The notes: generated from the letters alone by a model not told the origin. DNA of 63,858 nt from an uncultured Eubacterium sp. (GCA_947178105.1 CAMWXD010000020.1:1-63858), one strand, 5' to 3'. Counted from the stretch's first letter, positions 16,380 to 25,497 are shown. Program-made: numbers and translations.

Positions 16380-17921
16380 ATGAGAGAGCTGATGTATAAA
16401 AAGTTCTGGGAAAAGACATATAAAAAGCCGCAGGAAGAACCGCTCCATTCGCTGACCGGGCAGGTTTCTTTTGCAATGATCGCGCTGGTGGCAGGGACAG
16501 TCCTTTTGTGCCTGATCTTAAATACCTTGTTTTTGGGACAGTACTATATATGGAACAAGTCAAAAATCTTATCCAACAGCTATGACAAGATCAATGCGGC
16601 AGCCAAGAACGGGACGCTGGACAGTGAAGCGTTTGATATCGAGTTTGAGCGGATCTGCGTCAACAATAACCTGACGGTTATGATTATTAATCCCGACCAG
16701 ACAATCGTGCGTTCGTCGGTCAACGATACCCAGACGATGCTGAAATATTTTATGGAGCTGTTAATCAGCTTTAGCGAGACTTCCCCGGAGAAATTTGTCA
16801 TTCAAAAGCGCCAGGATCTGCGTATGGAGTCGGATTATCTTGTTATGTGGGGCGTGCTGTCTGACGGAAAGCTGATTATTGCCCGTTCCGCGCTTGAAAG
16901 CATTCATGAAAGCAGCGACCTGACAAACCGTTTTTTGTTTATGATCGGCGGGATTGCGATTGTATTCGGGGCTGTGATCGCAGGGATCGTGACTCGCAGG
17001 ATTACCAATCCGATCCTGGAGCTGGCGGAGCTGTCCTCACGCATGACGGAGCTGGATTTTGATGCAAAATATATGCCGAGAAAGCATCAGAATGAAATCG
17101 ACCTGCTGGGCGCGTATATGAATGAGATGTCCAATAAGCTGGAGCGGACGATCTCGGAATTAAAGCGGGCGAATAACGAGCTGCTGCTGGACAACGAGCG
17201 CAAGACCCAGATCGATGAGATGCGCAAGGAGTTTTTATCCAATGTATCCCATGAGCTAAAGACGCCGTTGGCGCTGATCCAGGGCTATGCAGAAGGCTTG
17301 CAGGAATATATTAATGACGATGCCGAGAGCAGGGAGTTTTACTGTGAGGTCATTGTGGATGAAGCGGATAAGATGAACCAGATGGTCAAAAAGCTGCTGA
17401 CGCTCAATCATCTCGAATTTGGGGACGAGGCGTTGTCGATGGAGCGGTTTGACATGACGGAGCTGATCGTGGGCGTCGTCAATGCAGCTTCCATTTTAAT
17501 CCAGCAAAACGGGATTACCGTTCATTTTGACAGCAGCCAGACGATGTATGTATGGGCGGATGAATTTAAAATCGAAGAGGTCATTACAAATTTTTTAAGC
17601 AATGCGATCCATTATGCCCTGTATGAAAAGCGGATTGATATTTTTTATACGGTAAAGCAGGACTGTGTGCGGGTCAGTGTGTTTAATACCGGCGACCCGA
17701 TCCCGGAAGAGGATTTGGAGAAAGTCTGGATCAAATTTTACAAGGTGGATAAGGCGCGCACAAGGGAATACGGCGGCAGCGGCATAGGATTGTCGATCGT
17801 AAAAGCGATCATGGATTCCCTAAACAGGCAGTGCGGCGTGTGCAACCGGGACGGCGGCGTGGAGTTTTGGATGGAATTGGATAGAAAGAATGAAGAAATT
17901 GCAAAAGAAACCATTGCTTAA
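16380..17921 (+). CDS. sensor histidine kinase (HAMP-HisKA-HATPase)
   Basis: 513 aa. A first membrane span lies near residues 28-53, an extracytoplasmic sensor loop runs to ~180, and a second span is near 183-205 (FMIGGIAIVFGAVIAGIV). HAMP follows, then HisKA with the phospho-accepting histidine in FLSNVSHELKTPLALIQGY, and HATPase blocks NAIHYA and GGSGIGLSIVKAIM. The sensor loop has no recognised ligand domain. It is the partner of the response regulator 7 nt upstream. Confidence 0.94.
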   Translation: MRELMYKKFWEKTYKKPQEEPLHSLTGQVSFAMIALVAGTVLLCLILNTLFLGQYYIWNKSKILSNSYDKINAAAKNGTLDSEAFDIEFERICVNNNLTVMIINPDQTIVRSSVNDTQTMLKYFMELLISFSETSPEKFVIQKRQDLRMESDYLVMWGVLSDGKLIIARSALESIHESSDLTNRFLFMIGGIAIVFGAVIAGIVTRRITNPILELAELSSRMTELDFDAKYMPRKHQNEIDLLGAYMNEMSNKLERTISELKRANNELLLDNERKTQIDEMRKEFLSNVSHELKTPLALIQGYAEGLQEYINDDAESREFYCEVIVDEADKMNQMVKKLLTLNHLEFGDEALSMERFDMTELIVGVVNAASILIQQNGITVHFDSSQTMYVWADEFKIEEVITNFLSNAIHYALYEKRIDIFYTVKQDCVRVSVFNTGDPIPEEDLEKVWIKFYKVDKARTREYGGSGIGLSIVKAIMDSLNRQCGVCNRDGGVEFWMELDRKNEEIAKETIA

Positions 17922-18002
17922 TTGATTTAAAAATGTTAACATAAACAGTAAGCATGGTATCTTTAAATACAAATGCATTATTTAGTGCACGGGAGTAAGC
18001 AG

Positions 18003-18767
18003 ATGAAAAAGAATAGGTTAGCAGCGGGCGCTCTGGCGTTTGCGGTGTCTATCACAGCCTGCGGCTGCGGTGAACAGGTTTATGAAATGACAAATGAAGA
18101 GGAAGCGGCAGTTGTCCATTATTCCGCACATGCCGTCACAAAGTTCAACAAAAGACAGTCGGAAGGAATCAAAGATGTAGCGCTGCTCAAGGCAATGATG
18201 GAGCAGCAGGAAAAAGAGGCCGAGGAGCGAAAGGAACAGGAGGAGCAGGAGCAACAACAACAGCAGGCACAGCAGCAGGAAGAAGAAAAGAAGCCTGCTG
18301 ACAGCACGGCTGCTCCGTCCGAGGAATCTGACAGCAAGGCACAAGAGAAGTATGTGTCCCTTGGAAAGGCGCTTGGGCTGAGCGGAGTCGATGCTGTTTA
18401 CCGCGGATATGAACTTGTCTCTGCTTACCAGGCGTCGCAAAGCTATATGGTCAGGGCAAACAGCGGGAACGAGCTTCTTGTTGTACATGTCAATCTTAAG
18501 AATGGCGGAAGCAAAACGGCCGAATGCAATATTCTCTCCAAGATGCCGTCATTCAGGCTTACGGTCAATGGCGAGCTGAATGTAAACGCGGATACGACAA
18601 TCCTGCTGAATGACCTGGGAACTTACCAGGGCAGGATCAAAGCGGGCAAGAAGGCGCAGACAGTGCTGATCTTCCAGGTGAAAAAAGGTTCGGTCAAATC
18701 GATCGATACGATGGAAATGGAAGTGACTGTAAACGGGTCGGGCTCCAAGGTTCAGCTTGAACGCTGA
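18003..18767 (+). CDS. predicted lipoprotein with Q/E-rich linker (DUF4352/DUF5067-like)
   Basis: About 254 aa. The signal peptide ends in a lipobox-like ITAC (Cys near residue 20). Residues ~70-115 are extremely Q/E/K-rich. The C-terminal ~130 residues look like an immunoglobulin-like beta domain (LLVVHVNLKNGG, FRLTVNGE, KAQTVLIFQV), similar in style to DUF4352/DUF5067 proteins. ATG 18003 has GGGAG 8 nt upstream; the in-frame ATG at 17973 would put extra residues before the signal peptide. It follows the two-component system by about 80 nt and may be its target (inference). Confidence 0.72.
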   Translation: MKKNRLAAGALAFAVSITACGCGEQVYEMTNEEEAAVVHYSAHAVTKFNKRQSEGIKDVALLKAMMEQQEKEAEERKEQEEQEQQQQQAQQQEEEKKPADSTAAPSEESDSKAQEKYVSLGKALGLSGVDAVYRGYELVSAYQASQSYMVRANSGNELLVVHVNLKNGGSKTAECNILSKMPSFRLTVNGELNVNADTTILLNDLGTYQGRIKAGKKAQTVLIFQVKKGSVKSIDTMEMEVTVNGSGSKVQLER

Positions 18768-18769
18768 TG

Positions 18770-18823
18770 CATGTATTTTTGGTAGAAAGTGATGATATTT
18801 TTTAATTTTATAAAAAATACATG
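18770..18823. repeat. 11-bp inverted repeat between lipoprotein and cheV
   Basis: CATGTATTTTT (18770-18780) and AAAAATACATG (18813-18823) are perfect complements with a 32-nt AT-rich loop. No T run follows on the + strand, so it is a structural or protein-binding site rather than a proven terminator. Confidence 0.5.
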
Positions 18824-18888
18824 TCCATTTGGCCAAAAGTGTGGTATACTGAATATAATTAGACAATGGCTTCGGGAGGAAATTAGCT

Positions 18889-19812
18889 ATGGATACAAAC
18901 ATTCTGTTAGAGAACGGTACGAATGAGCTGGAAGTGTTGGAGTTTACGTTAAACGGCAACCATTATGGGATCAACGTTGCCAAGATCCGCGAGATTCTTA
19001 CATATCAGCCGATTACACCTATTCCAAACGCACATACAAGTGTCGAAGGAATTTTTATGCCGCGTGATACGATGATTACCGTGATAAGCTTAAAAAAGTG
19101 CCTTGGGCTGCCGGCTACGGAGAATGAAGGCTTGTTTATCATCACAAACTTTAATAAACTCAATATTGCGTTCCATGTTGACCAGGTGATTGGAATACAC
19201 AGGGTGTCCTGGGCGGATATAATCAAGCCGGATTCTACCATCAATACAGAACGGGGAGAGGAATCAAACGGCGGCGTTTCCACAGGCGTCATCAAGCTGG
19301 AGGATAAGCTGGTCGTAATTTTGGATTTCGAAAAGATCGTAACGGATATCAGCCCGGAGACGGGGCTTAAGGTTTCGGATATTGAAGCGCTGGGAGAACG
19401 CAACCGCAACGATTCGCCGATTTTGGTGGCGGAGGACTCCCCGCTGCTTGGCAAGCTGATTACAGACAGTTTAAAGAAGGCAGGCTATACGAATATTATT
19501 ATGTGCATGAACGGCAAAGAAGCCTGGGATAAACTGGTCGGCTACAAAAACAGCGGCAATATATTTGATAAAGTCCATTGCATTATTACAGATATTGAAA
19601 TGCCGATTATGGACGGCCATCGTCTGACCAAGCTCGCAAAATCTGACGATGTATTGAAACAGATTCCATTGATTATCTTCTCGTCACTGGTAAATGATGA
19701 AATGCGCAGAAAAGGGGAAGCGCTTGGCGCGGATGCACAGCTTACCAAGCCGGAGATCGGCTCTTTAGTAGAAGCGATCGATGGCCTGATCGATAAGAAG
19801 ATCCGTTCATAG
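18889..19812 (+). CDS. cheV: CheV-type chemotaxis coupling protein (CheW-REC)
   Basis: 307 aa. A CheW domain covers residues ~12-160 (LEVLEFTLNGNHYGINVAKI, IPNAHTSVEGIFMPRD). A receiver domain runs from ~175 to 303, with the acidic pair VAEDSPLLGKLI, phospho-acceptor IITDIEMPIMDGH and K in LTKPEIG. CheV links receptors to CheA and adds phosphorylation-dependent adaptation. GGGAGGAAA precedes ATG 18889. With the MCP at 26.5-28.2 kb and the FliD-like protein at 24.2 kb it indicates a motile organism. Confidence 0.94.
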   Translation: MDTNILLENGTNELEVLEFTLNGNHYGINVAKIREILTYQPITPIPNAHTSVEGIFMPRDTMITVISLKKCLGLPATENEGLFIITNFNKLNIAFHVDQVIGIHRVSWADIIKPDSTINTERGEESNGGVSTGVIKLEDKLVVILDFEKIVTDISPETGLKVSDIEALGERNRNDSPILVAEDSPLLGKLITDSLKKAGYTNIIMCMNGKEAWDKLVGYKNSGNIFDKVHCIITDIEMPIMDGHRLTKLAKSDDVLKQIPLIIFSSLVNDEMRRKGEALGADAQLTKPEIGSLVEAIDGLIDKKIRS

Positions 19813-19832
19813 GGCTTACGGTGTTAGAAATG

Positions 19833-19879
19833 AGTGGGAGCGGCCGTCTTTGAGCAGTACAGTACGGCACTCTCACTTT
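19833..19879 (+). terminator. possible terminator after cheV
   Basis: An imperfect hairpin can be drawn between GTGGGAGCGGCCGT and ACGGCACTCTCAC, followed by TTTTCG. It contains mismatches, so it is weak. Confidence 0.35.
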
Positions 19880-19920
19880 TCGTGCGTAGTTTACGAGGTT
19901 ACAGCAAAGGAGAGGTTTGC

Positions 19921-21849
19921 ATGAGCAGAAGTGAAGATTATCTGGATAATCTGCTGACTTCAGTCACGGACAAATTAAATGAGTTTGATGATGATTTTGA
20001 GCAGAACAGGGAATCTTTCAAAGAATCTTATCAGACACAAAATGACCTTCCGTCAAAAACGCAGAGCGCACTGGATGAGATCCGGGAAGAAAATTTTCTG
20101 CGGGAGTTTGAGGATGAGCTGAATAAAGGAAGGACAGATGAAGATTTTCTGGCGGAATTTGAGAGAGAATTAAACGGAGAGGAAACGGGAGCGTCCAGAC
20201 AGGATGAGGAGCCGGACTTGGATCTGCTGGATGATCTTTTTACCCAGATGAACGGGGAGGGAAACCATCCGCAGCCCGATACAGACAGGACGGTGATGAT
20301 GCCGCAGGCGGACAGTATGGACGCGGATCTGGATGATTTTTTCAGGGACAGCGCACAGGACGCCAGATCTGACAGCCAGACAGAGGATGCAGCGGCGGAT
20401 CCGTTTGACGATATGCGGACGCTGGAGCAGCCTGCCGAACAGGGCGCTGCGCCAGGCAGCCAGCAGGAAGCTTTGGAGCCTGATTTTTTGAGTGAAGAGG
20501 ATCTTGCCGCAATGTTTTCCGCGCAGGAGGAACCAGAAACGGCGGCAGCGTCATTTGACGATGCGCCAGCAACAGCAGCCTTTGACGAAGCAGATATGCC
20601 GACGGCAGCGCTTGCTGATGAGGAAGATGCGCCGACAGCAGCGATGGATACGCAAAATGCGGATATGGGAGCAAAGGAACAGGAGAGATCAATGGAAGCA
20701 CCAAAAGGCATGGAAGGGCTGGAAGATATTTTTGGGGATATTTTAGGTGATGAAGCCGACAGCCTTCTGAATGAACTGGAAAACGGCACAATGTCCCAGG
20801 ATACGGAAAGTGAACAGCAAAATGAGGAACCGATCCTGGACGACCGCCTGAAAGAAATCCTGGACGGCTCAGATGAAGAAGCGCTTTCTGAGATCGATCA
20901 GCTATTGGATGCGGATAACGGCGGCGAGACACAGACAAACGAAGACCCGCTTGCTATGGGGCCGGATTTCTCATATGATGAAGCAGCGCTCGGCGAGGGC
21001 GATGCAGGGGATAAAAAGAAAAAAGAGAAAAATAAAAACGGCTTGTTTGGCAAGATCTCCCGGATGCTGTTTGGCACACCAGCGGAATTAGACCCGGAGG
21101 CGGCAGCCGAATATGAAGCGGCGAAAGCGGCAATGAAACAGAATGAGGAAGACCCAAAAGCCGTAAAAGAACGAAAAAAACAGGAAAAGGAACAAAAAAA
21201 GCAGCAGAAAAAAGAAGAAGCAGAAAAGAAGAAGCAGGAAAAGGAAGCAGCAAAGGCGGAAAAAGCAGCGAAAAAGGCAGCAAAGCCAAAGAAAGAGAAA
21301 AAACCAAAGCCAAAGAACCAGGCGCCAAAAGAGCCGCCGCTTCCAAAGGTGCCGGTTATGATGATGTGGATTCTAGCCTTATCGCTGATGGTGCTCGTAT
21401 TTTTGGGGACTTACCTGATTGGTTATTCGACGCCTGTCAAAGCGTCGAAGGAGGCGTTTGAAAAAGGGGATTATGTTACTGCCTTTACAAAGCTGCAAGG
21501 CATGAAGGTGCGGGCGGCGGACCAAGACCTGCTCAATGCATCGGAAGCGCTTGCCGGGATTCAGGCACAGTTGGACGCCTATACGGCGCTGATGGAGCAA
21601 AAGCAGTATGAGATGGCATTGGATGCGCTCGTACGCGGCTATGGCAGATGCCTCTCAAAGTCCGCAGATGCGGAGGAATGGGGCGTTTCCGAGGAACTGG
21701 AGAAGATGCAGGACCAGTTTGACGTGCTGTTAAAGGAACAGTTCGATGTGACAAAGCACCGGGCAAAGAAGCTTTACAAGATCAAAAAGCGCAGCGAATA
21801 TACGCTGGCGCTGCATGAAATCCTGGATGATCTGGGCATGGAGCACTGA
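19921..21849 (+). CDS. large charged membrane protein, acidic N-terminus and Lys/Glu-rich centre
   Basis: 642 aa, not recognised. Residues 1-~370 are strongly acidic and low complexity, with recurring E/D-F-x-x-E motifs (ENFLREFEDELNK, EDFLAEFERELN). Residues ~405-485 are a K/E/Q/A charged helix. One membrane span follows at about 482-503 (MMMWILALSLMVLVFLGTYL), then ~140 residues of helical, TPR-like sequence outside or inside the cell. AAGGAGAGG is 7 nt before ATG 19921. It follows cheV by about 110 nt. A scaffold role is conceivable but nothing in the sequence proves it. Confidence 0.75.
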   Translation: MSRSEDYLDNLLTSVTDKLNEFDDDFEQNRESFKESYQTQNDLPSKTQSALDEIREENFLREFEDELNKGRTDEDFLAEFERELNGEETGASRQDEEPDLDLLDDLFTQMNGEGNHPQPDTDRTVMMPQADSMDADLDDFFRDSAQDARSDSQTEDAAADPFDDMRTLEQPAEQGAAPGSQQEALEPDFLSEEDLAAMFSAQEEPETAAASFDDAPATAAFDEADMPTAALADEEDAPTAAMDTQNADMGAKEQERSMEAPKGMEGLEDIFGDILGDEADSLLNELENGTMSQDTESEQQNEEPILDDRLKEILDGSDEEALSEIDQLLDADNGGETQTNEDPLAMGPDFSYDEAALGEGDAGDKKKKEKNKNGLFGKISRMLFGTPAELDPEAAAEYEAAKAAMKQNEEDPKAVKERKKQEKEQKKQQKKEEAEKKKQEKEAAKAEKAAKKAAKPKKEKKPKPKNQAPKEPPLPKVPVMMMWILALSLMVLVFLGTYLIGYSTPVKASKEAFEKGDYVTAFTKLQGMKVRAADQDLLNASEALAGIQAQLDAYTALMEQKQYEMALDALVRGYGRCLSKSADAEEWGVSEELEKMQDQFDVLLKEQFDVTKHRAKKLYKIKKRSEYTLALHEILDDLGMEH

Positions 21850-21903
21850 CCTGCGTGCCGGATTGGGAGGATTCAGGAAAAAAGCCGGACAGGATAAGGA
21901 AAA

Positions 21904-22521
21904 ATGGTTGCGATAATTGATTATGATGCTGGAAATTTAAAAAGCGTGCAGAAGGCGTTTCAAAGGCTTGGGGAAGAAGCGGCAATTACGAGAAACAGCC
22001 GTGAGATCCTTGCTGCGGACAGGATTGTGCTGCCGGGTGTCGGCTCGTTTGGCGCGGCGATGTGCCAGTTGAAAAAATATGAGCTTGACCGGGTCATTCA
22101 GGAAGCCATAGCGCAAAAGACCCCGTTTTTGGGTATCTGCCTTGGCTTGCAGCTCTTGTTTGAAGGCAGCGAGGAAAACGGCGGAGCCGAGGGGCTTGGC
22201 ATACTGCGGGGCAGGATCTTAAAGATCCCGGATGCCCCAGGGCTTAAGATCCCGCATATCGGCTGGAATTCGCTGGCGCTGCAAAATGACGGGCGCTTGT
22301 TTGCGGGTGTTGACGGGCAGCCTTATGTCTATTTTGTGCATTCCTACTATCTGAAAGCAGCGGATACACAGATCGTAAAGGCAGTTGCGCGCTACGGCGT
22401 GGACATCCATGCGTCTGTAGAGCATGAAAACCTGTTTGCGTGCCAGTTTCACCCGGAAAAAAGCAGCACCGCCGGATTGAAGCTGCTGGAAAACTTTTTA
22501 AAAATAAATCACGAAAGGTGA
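21904..22521 (+). CDS. hisH: imidazole glycerol phosphate synthase, glutamine amidotransferase subunit
   Basis: 205 aa, full length. It hydrolyses glutamine and channels ammonia to HisF in histidine synthesis. Class I amidotransferase motifs are GVGSFGAAM (oxyanion region), the nucleophile in FLGICLGLQLLF, and the His/Glu pair in CQFHPEKSS. It starts 52 nt after the preceding gene and ends 9 nt before hisF. Only hisH and hisF are present, not the full his operon. Confidence 0.97.
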   Translation: MVAIIDYDAGNLKSVQKAFQRLGEEAAITRNSREILAADRIVLPGVGSFGAAMCQLKKYELDRVIQEAIAQKTPFLGICLGLQLLFEGSEENGGAEGLGILRGRILKIPDAPGLKIPHIGWNSLALQNDGRLFAGVDGQPYVYFVHSYYLKAADTQIVKAVARYGVDIHASVEHENLFACQFHPEKSSTAGLKLLENFLKINHER

Positions 22522-22530
22522 AGGAAAGCA

Positions 22531-23292
22531 ATGTTCACAAAAAGAATCATCCCGTGTCTGGATGTAAAGGACGGCCGAGTAGTAAAAGGCGTCAATTTTG
22601 TAGATTTGAAGGATGCTGGTGATCCGGTCGAGATAGCGGCTGCTTACGATGCAGCCGGAGCAGACGAGGTGGTGTTTTTGGATATTACCGCTTCTTCTGA
22701 TGCCCGCGCGACCGTTGTGAATATGGTGCGCGCAGTAGCGGAGCGTGTGTTTATCCCGTTTACAGTAGGCGGAGGGATTCGTACGGCAGATGATTTTAAA
22801 GCGCTCCTTCGGGAAGGCGCAGACAAGATCTCTGTGAACTCTGCGGCGATCGAACGGCCGGAGCTGATTCGGGAAGCGGCGGAAAAGTTCGGAAGCCAGT
22901 GCGTTGTCGTGGCGATTGACGCCAAGCGCAGGGCGGACGGGAGCGGCTGGAATATTTATAAAAACGGCGGACGGGTCGATATGGGGATTGATGCAGTGGA
23001 ATGGGCAGTACAGGCGGAACGCCTTGGCGCAGGAGAGATCCTTTTGACAAGTATGGATTGTGACGGCACAAAGGCTGGCTATGACCTTGCACTGACAAAG
23101 GCAGTCGCGCGCAGTGTCTCGATCCCGGTGATTGCGTCCGGCGGGGCAGGTACAAAGGAGCATTTTTACGAAGCGCTGACCGAAGGAGAAGCAGACGCCG
23201 CGCTGGCAGCGAGCTTGTTTCACTATAAGGAGCTGGAGATTATGGATCTGAAAAACGATCTGGCAAGGCGCGGAGTTTCGGTCAGGAGGTAA
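22531..23292 (+). CDS. hisF: imidazole glycerol phosphate synthase, cyclase subunit
   Basis: 253 aa TIM barrel. Catalytic aspartates are in [15 protein letters not shown] and in [16 protein letters not shown]; phosphate-binding loops are [13 protein letters not shown] and [13 protein letters not shown]. It forms IGP and AICAR from PRFAR with ammonia from HisH. AAAGGTGAAGG is placed correctly before ATG 22531. Co-transcribed with hisH. Confidence 0.97.
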   Translation: MFTKRIIPCLDVKDGRVVKGVNFVDLKDAGDPVEIAAAYDAAGADEVVFLDITASSDARATVVNMVRAVAERVFIPFTVGGGIRTADDFKALLREGADKISVNSAAIERPELIREAAEKFGSQCVVVAIDAKRRADGSGWNIYKNGGRVDMGIDAVEWAVQAERLGAGEILLTSMDCDGTKAGYDLALTKAVARSVSIPVIASGGAGTKEHFYEALTEGEADAALAASLFHYKELEIMDLKNDLARRGVSVRR

Positions 23293-23323
23293 CGGTACAT
23301 AAGATACAAATGAGGACAGCAGA

Positions 23324-24001
23324 ATGGGAATGATTGCAAATGACTGGCAGCCGGCGGTTCAGGCGGAGTTCGGCAAGCCATATTATAAGGAATTATATCA
23401 GTTTGTGAAAGAGGAATACAGCACGCATGTGATCTATCCGCCGTCTGAGGATATCTTTAATGCGATGCATTTAACACCGCTTTCAGAAGTAAAAGTATTG
23501 ATCCTGGGGCAGGATCCTTACCATAACGAGCATCAGGCGCATGGGCTGAGTTTTTCCGTACTGCCTGACCAAAAGAACATCCCGCCGTCTTTGCAGAATA
23601 TCTACAAAGAACTGGCGGATGATTTGGGATGCTATATTCCGAATAACGGATTTTTGGAAAAATGGGCGAAGCAGGGCGTGCTGCTGCTGAATACAGTGCT
23701 GACGGTGCGAGCGCATCAGGCAAATTCACACCAGGGCAAAGGCTGGGAAAAATTTACGGACGCTGTCATCCGGGCAGTCAACGAGCAGGAACGCCCGGTT
23801 GTATATATGCTGTGGGGCAAGCCGGCGCAGAGCAAGATTCCGATGCTGGACAATCCGAAGCATCTGATTTTAAAGGCGCCGCATCCAAGCCCGCTGTCGG
23901 CGTTCCGCGGATTTTTCGGATGCAGGCATTTCAGCCAGGCAAATGCATTTTTGCAGGAGCACGGGGCAGAGCCGATTGACTGGCAGATCGAGAATATTTA
24001 G
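23324..24001 (+). CDS. ung: uracil-DNA glycosylase, family 1
   Basis: 225 aa, normal length. Removes uracil from DNA. The water-activating loop is LILGQDPYHNEHQAHGLSFS and the DNA-intercalation loop is HPSPLSAFRGFFGCRHFSQ. The start ATG 23324 is preceded by GAGGA. It is 31 nt downstream of hisF and may share its transcript, though the functions are unrelated. Confidence 0.97.
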   Translation: MGMIANDWQPAVQAEFGKPYYKELYQFVKEEYSTHVIYPPSEDIFNAMHLTPLSEVKVLILGQDPYHNEHQAHGLSFSVLPDQKNIPPSLQNIYKELADDLGCYIPNNGFLEKWAKQGVLLLNTVLTVRAHQANSHQGKGWEKFTDAVIRAVNEQERPVVYMLWGKPAQSKIPMLDNPKHLILKAPHPSPLSAFRGFFGCRHFSQANAFLQEHGAEPIDWQIENI

Positions 24002-24028
24002 TTGTCATGAATAGATCACCCGGTTTTA

Positions 24029-24056
24029 TAAAGTTCAAGACTGGGATCGCCGATAT
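24029..24056 (+). promoter_or_regulatory. sigma-28 (SigD/FliA) type flagellar promoter
   Basis: TAAAGTT begins at 24029 and GCCGATAT lies at 24049-24056, a 16-nt gap counted from TAAA. The consensus for flagellar sigma-28 is TAAA-N15-GCCGATA(A/T). The predicted start near 24065 leaves a leader of about 110 nt before the FliD-like gene. Confidence 0.72.
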
Positions 24057-24072
24057 ATAGAAGAGAGGGAAA

Positions 24073-24142
24073 ATGGCTCGTGAGAGCGGATGCATGGGCC
24101 ATAGGTCAGTACAGGCAACTGTAAACCAGGACACGGATGTCC
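24073..24142 (+). ncRNA. candidate structured leader RNA, three tetraloop hairpins
   Basis: Three consecutive perfect stems carry 4-nt loops: GCTC-GTGA-GAGC (24076-24087), TACAG-GCAA-CTGTA (24110-24123) and GGACA-CGGA-TGTCC (24129-24142). The first two loops are GNRA type. ATGGC (24073-24077) can also pair with GCCAT (24098-24102), offering an alternative fold to the first hairpin. It does not match the c-di-GMP-I or other riboswitch consensus that I know. Confidence 0.5.
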
Positions 24143-24172
24143 AAGAGATTAAATTTTCAAAGGAGTGATATT

Positions 24173-24952
24173 ATGTTGGGAATCAATTCTAATTCCATGA
24201 ATTCGTTGTTTGGCTTTGGAAAATCATCGTCTGCCAGCAGCTCGCCGTTTAGCGCACTCGCTTCTTCACTTTCCGATTATAATATGATCCGCAGCGGAAG
24301 CTATAAGAAGCTGATGACATCTTATTTTGCAAAGACGGATGCCAATGCGTTTCGCAGTGCTTTCAACAGCAGCAAGGTCACCAATAAGTCAACTTCGACT
24401 TCGAAAGATTCGACAGAGACGCTCAGCAAGGTAGAGAGCGCGGCAAAGGAACTGAAAGATTCTGCTTCCAATCTGTTAAAGACAGGTACAAAGTCTGTAT
24501 TTAACAAAGTGGATACGAAGGATGAGGACGGAAACACCGTAAAAGCGTACGATACGGATAAGATCTACAAAGCAGTGAAAGCGTTTGTAGACGATTACAA
24601 TGCGATGGTTCAGGCAGCGGACAGCTCCAAGACGACGGCAATCCAGAAGTCTACGATCAGCATGATTAATGCGACTTCCAAGTACGAGACTTCCCTGAAT
24701 AAGATCGGCATTACGATCGACAGTGATAATTACCGTCTGTCTGTGGATGAGGAAGCATTTAAAAAAGCGGATATGAACAGGGTAAAAGACCTGTTCAACG
24801 GAACAAATTCGTTTGCTTCCAATGTGAAGTCACAGGCTTCCATGATCGAGTACCGGGCGGATAACGAGGCTTCCCGGGCAAATACGTATACAGTTAACGG
24901 CGGATACAGTTCCAATTATTCCTCCGGTTCTATGTGGGATAGTTTTTATTAA
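24173..24952 (+). CDS. FliD-like (flagellar hook-associated protein 2 C-terminal) protein
   Basis: 259 aa, S/T/K-rich. The C-terminal half resembles the end of FliD: VKAFVDDYNAMVQ, LNKIGITIDSDNYRLSVDEE and VKDLFNGTNSFASNVKSQA. It is far shorter than a true FliD (usually >400 aa) and lacks the FliD N-terminal block, so it may be a cap-like or rod-associated paralogue. AAAGGAG is 8 nt before ATG 24173. A sigma-28-type promoter and a hairpin-rich leader precede it, and a strong terminator follows, so it is monocistronic and probably expressed with late flagellar genes. Confidence 0.65.
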   Translation: MLGINSNSMNSLFGFGKSSSASSSPFSALASSLSDYNMIRSGSYKKLMTSYFAKTDANAFRSAFNSSKVTNKSTSTSKDSTETLSKVESAAKELKDSASNLLKTGTKSVFNKVDTKDEDGNTVKAYDTDKIYKAVKAFVDDYNAMVQAADSSKTTAIQKSTISMINATSKYETSLNKIGITIDSDNYRLSVDEEAFKKADMNRVKDLFNGTNSFASNVKSQASMIEYRADNEASRANTYTVNGGYSSNYSSGSMWDSFY

Positions 24953-24984
24953 CAGTTATTTGCCGGCTATGGTTGTTCGGCAGG

Positions 24985-25013
24985 AAACCGCAGCAGTATG
25001 CTGCGGTTTTTTT
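24985..25013 (+). terminator. strong intrinsic terminator after the FliD-like gene
   Basis: AAACCGCAGCA (24985-24995) and TGCTGCGGTTT (24999-25009) form a perfect 11-bp stem with a 3-nt loop, followed by T residues. Confidence 0.93.
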
Positions 25014-25071
25014 CTTGCGCAGCCTGGAAGATTGTGATAGACTGGAAAAAAAGAGAAGGGGGATTTTAACG

Positions 25072-25497
25072 ATGGATCAAAATTGTGCATATTGTATGGA
25101 AGGGGAACTGGTTGCAAAATTCGGGATTAAGATTTGCGAGCTGGAGACGAGCAAGGTGTATTTATTTAAGGAGCAGAGCCATAAAGGCAGGGTGATCGTT
25201 GCCCATAAAAAGCATGTGGGGGATATGAACGAGCTGTCGCCGCAGGAGCGGGGAGCCTATTTTGAAGAGGTGGCAAAAGTAGCGAGGGCGCTGATGGCAG
25301 CGTTTCATCCAGATAAGGTAAATTACGGCGCGTACGGGGATACGGGACATCACCTGCATTTCCATCTGGTGCCGAAGTATGCGGACGAATACGAGTGGGG
25401 CGGCGTATTTGCAATGAATCCTGACAGAACCTATCTGTCAGAGGAAGAGTACAATGCGCTGATTAGCCAGATCAAAAAGGAGCTTGGAGTGGAATAG
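25072..25497 (+). CDS. HIT family protein (nucleotide hydrolase/transferase)
   Basis: 141 aa. The histidine triad is HHLHFHLVPKY near residue 90, with the N-terminal CAYCMEG that binds zinc in some Hint-type members. HIT proteins hydrolyse AMP- or ADP-linked substrates. AGAAGGGGG precedes ATG 25072. A weak promoter candidate, TTGCGC (25015-25020) with TAGACT 17 nt on, begins right after the upstream terminator. Confidence 0.9.
   Translation: MDQNCAYCMEGELVAKFGIKICELETSKVYLFKEQSHKGRVIVAHKKHVGDMNELSPQERGAYFEEVAKVARALMAAFHPDKVNYGAYGDTGHHLHFHLVPKYADEYEWGGVFAMNPDRTYLSEEEYNALISQIKKELGVE

Noticed and set aside
24073-24142. c-di-GMP-I riboswitch
   Set aside because: The conserved sequence blocks of that class that I know are not present, although the gene context would fit.
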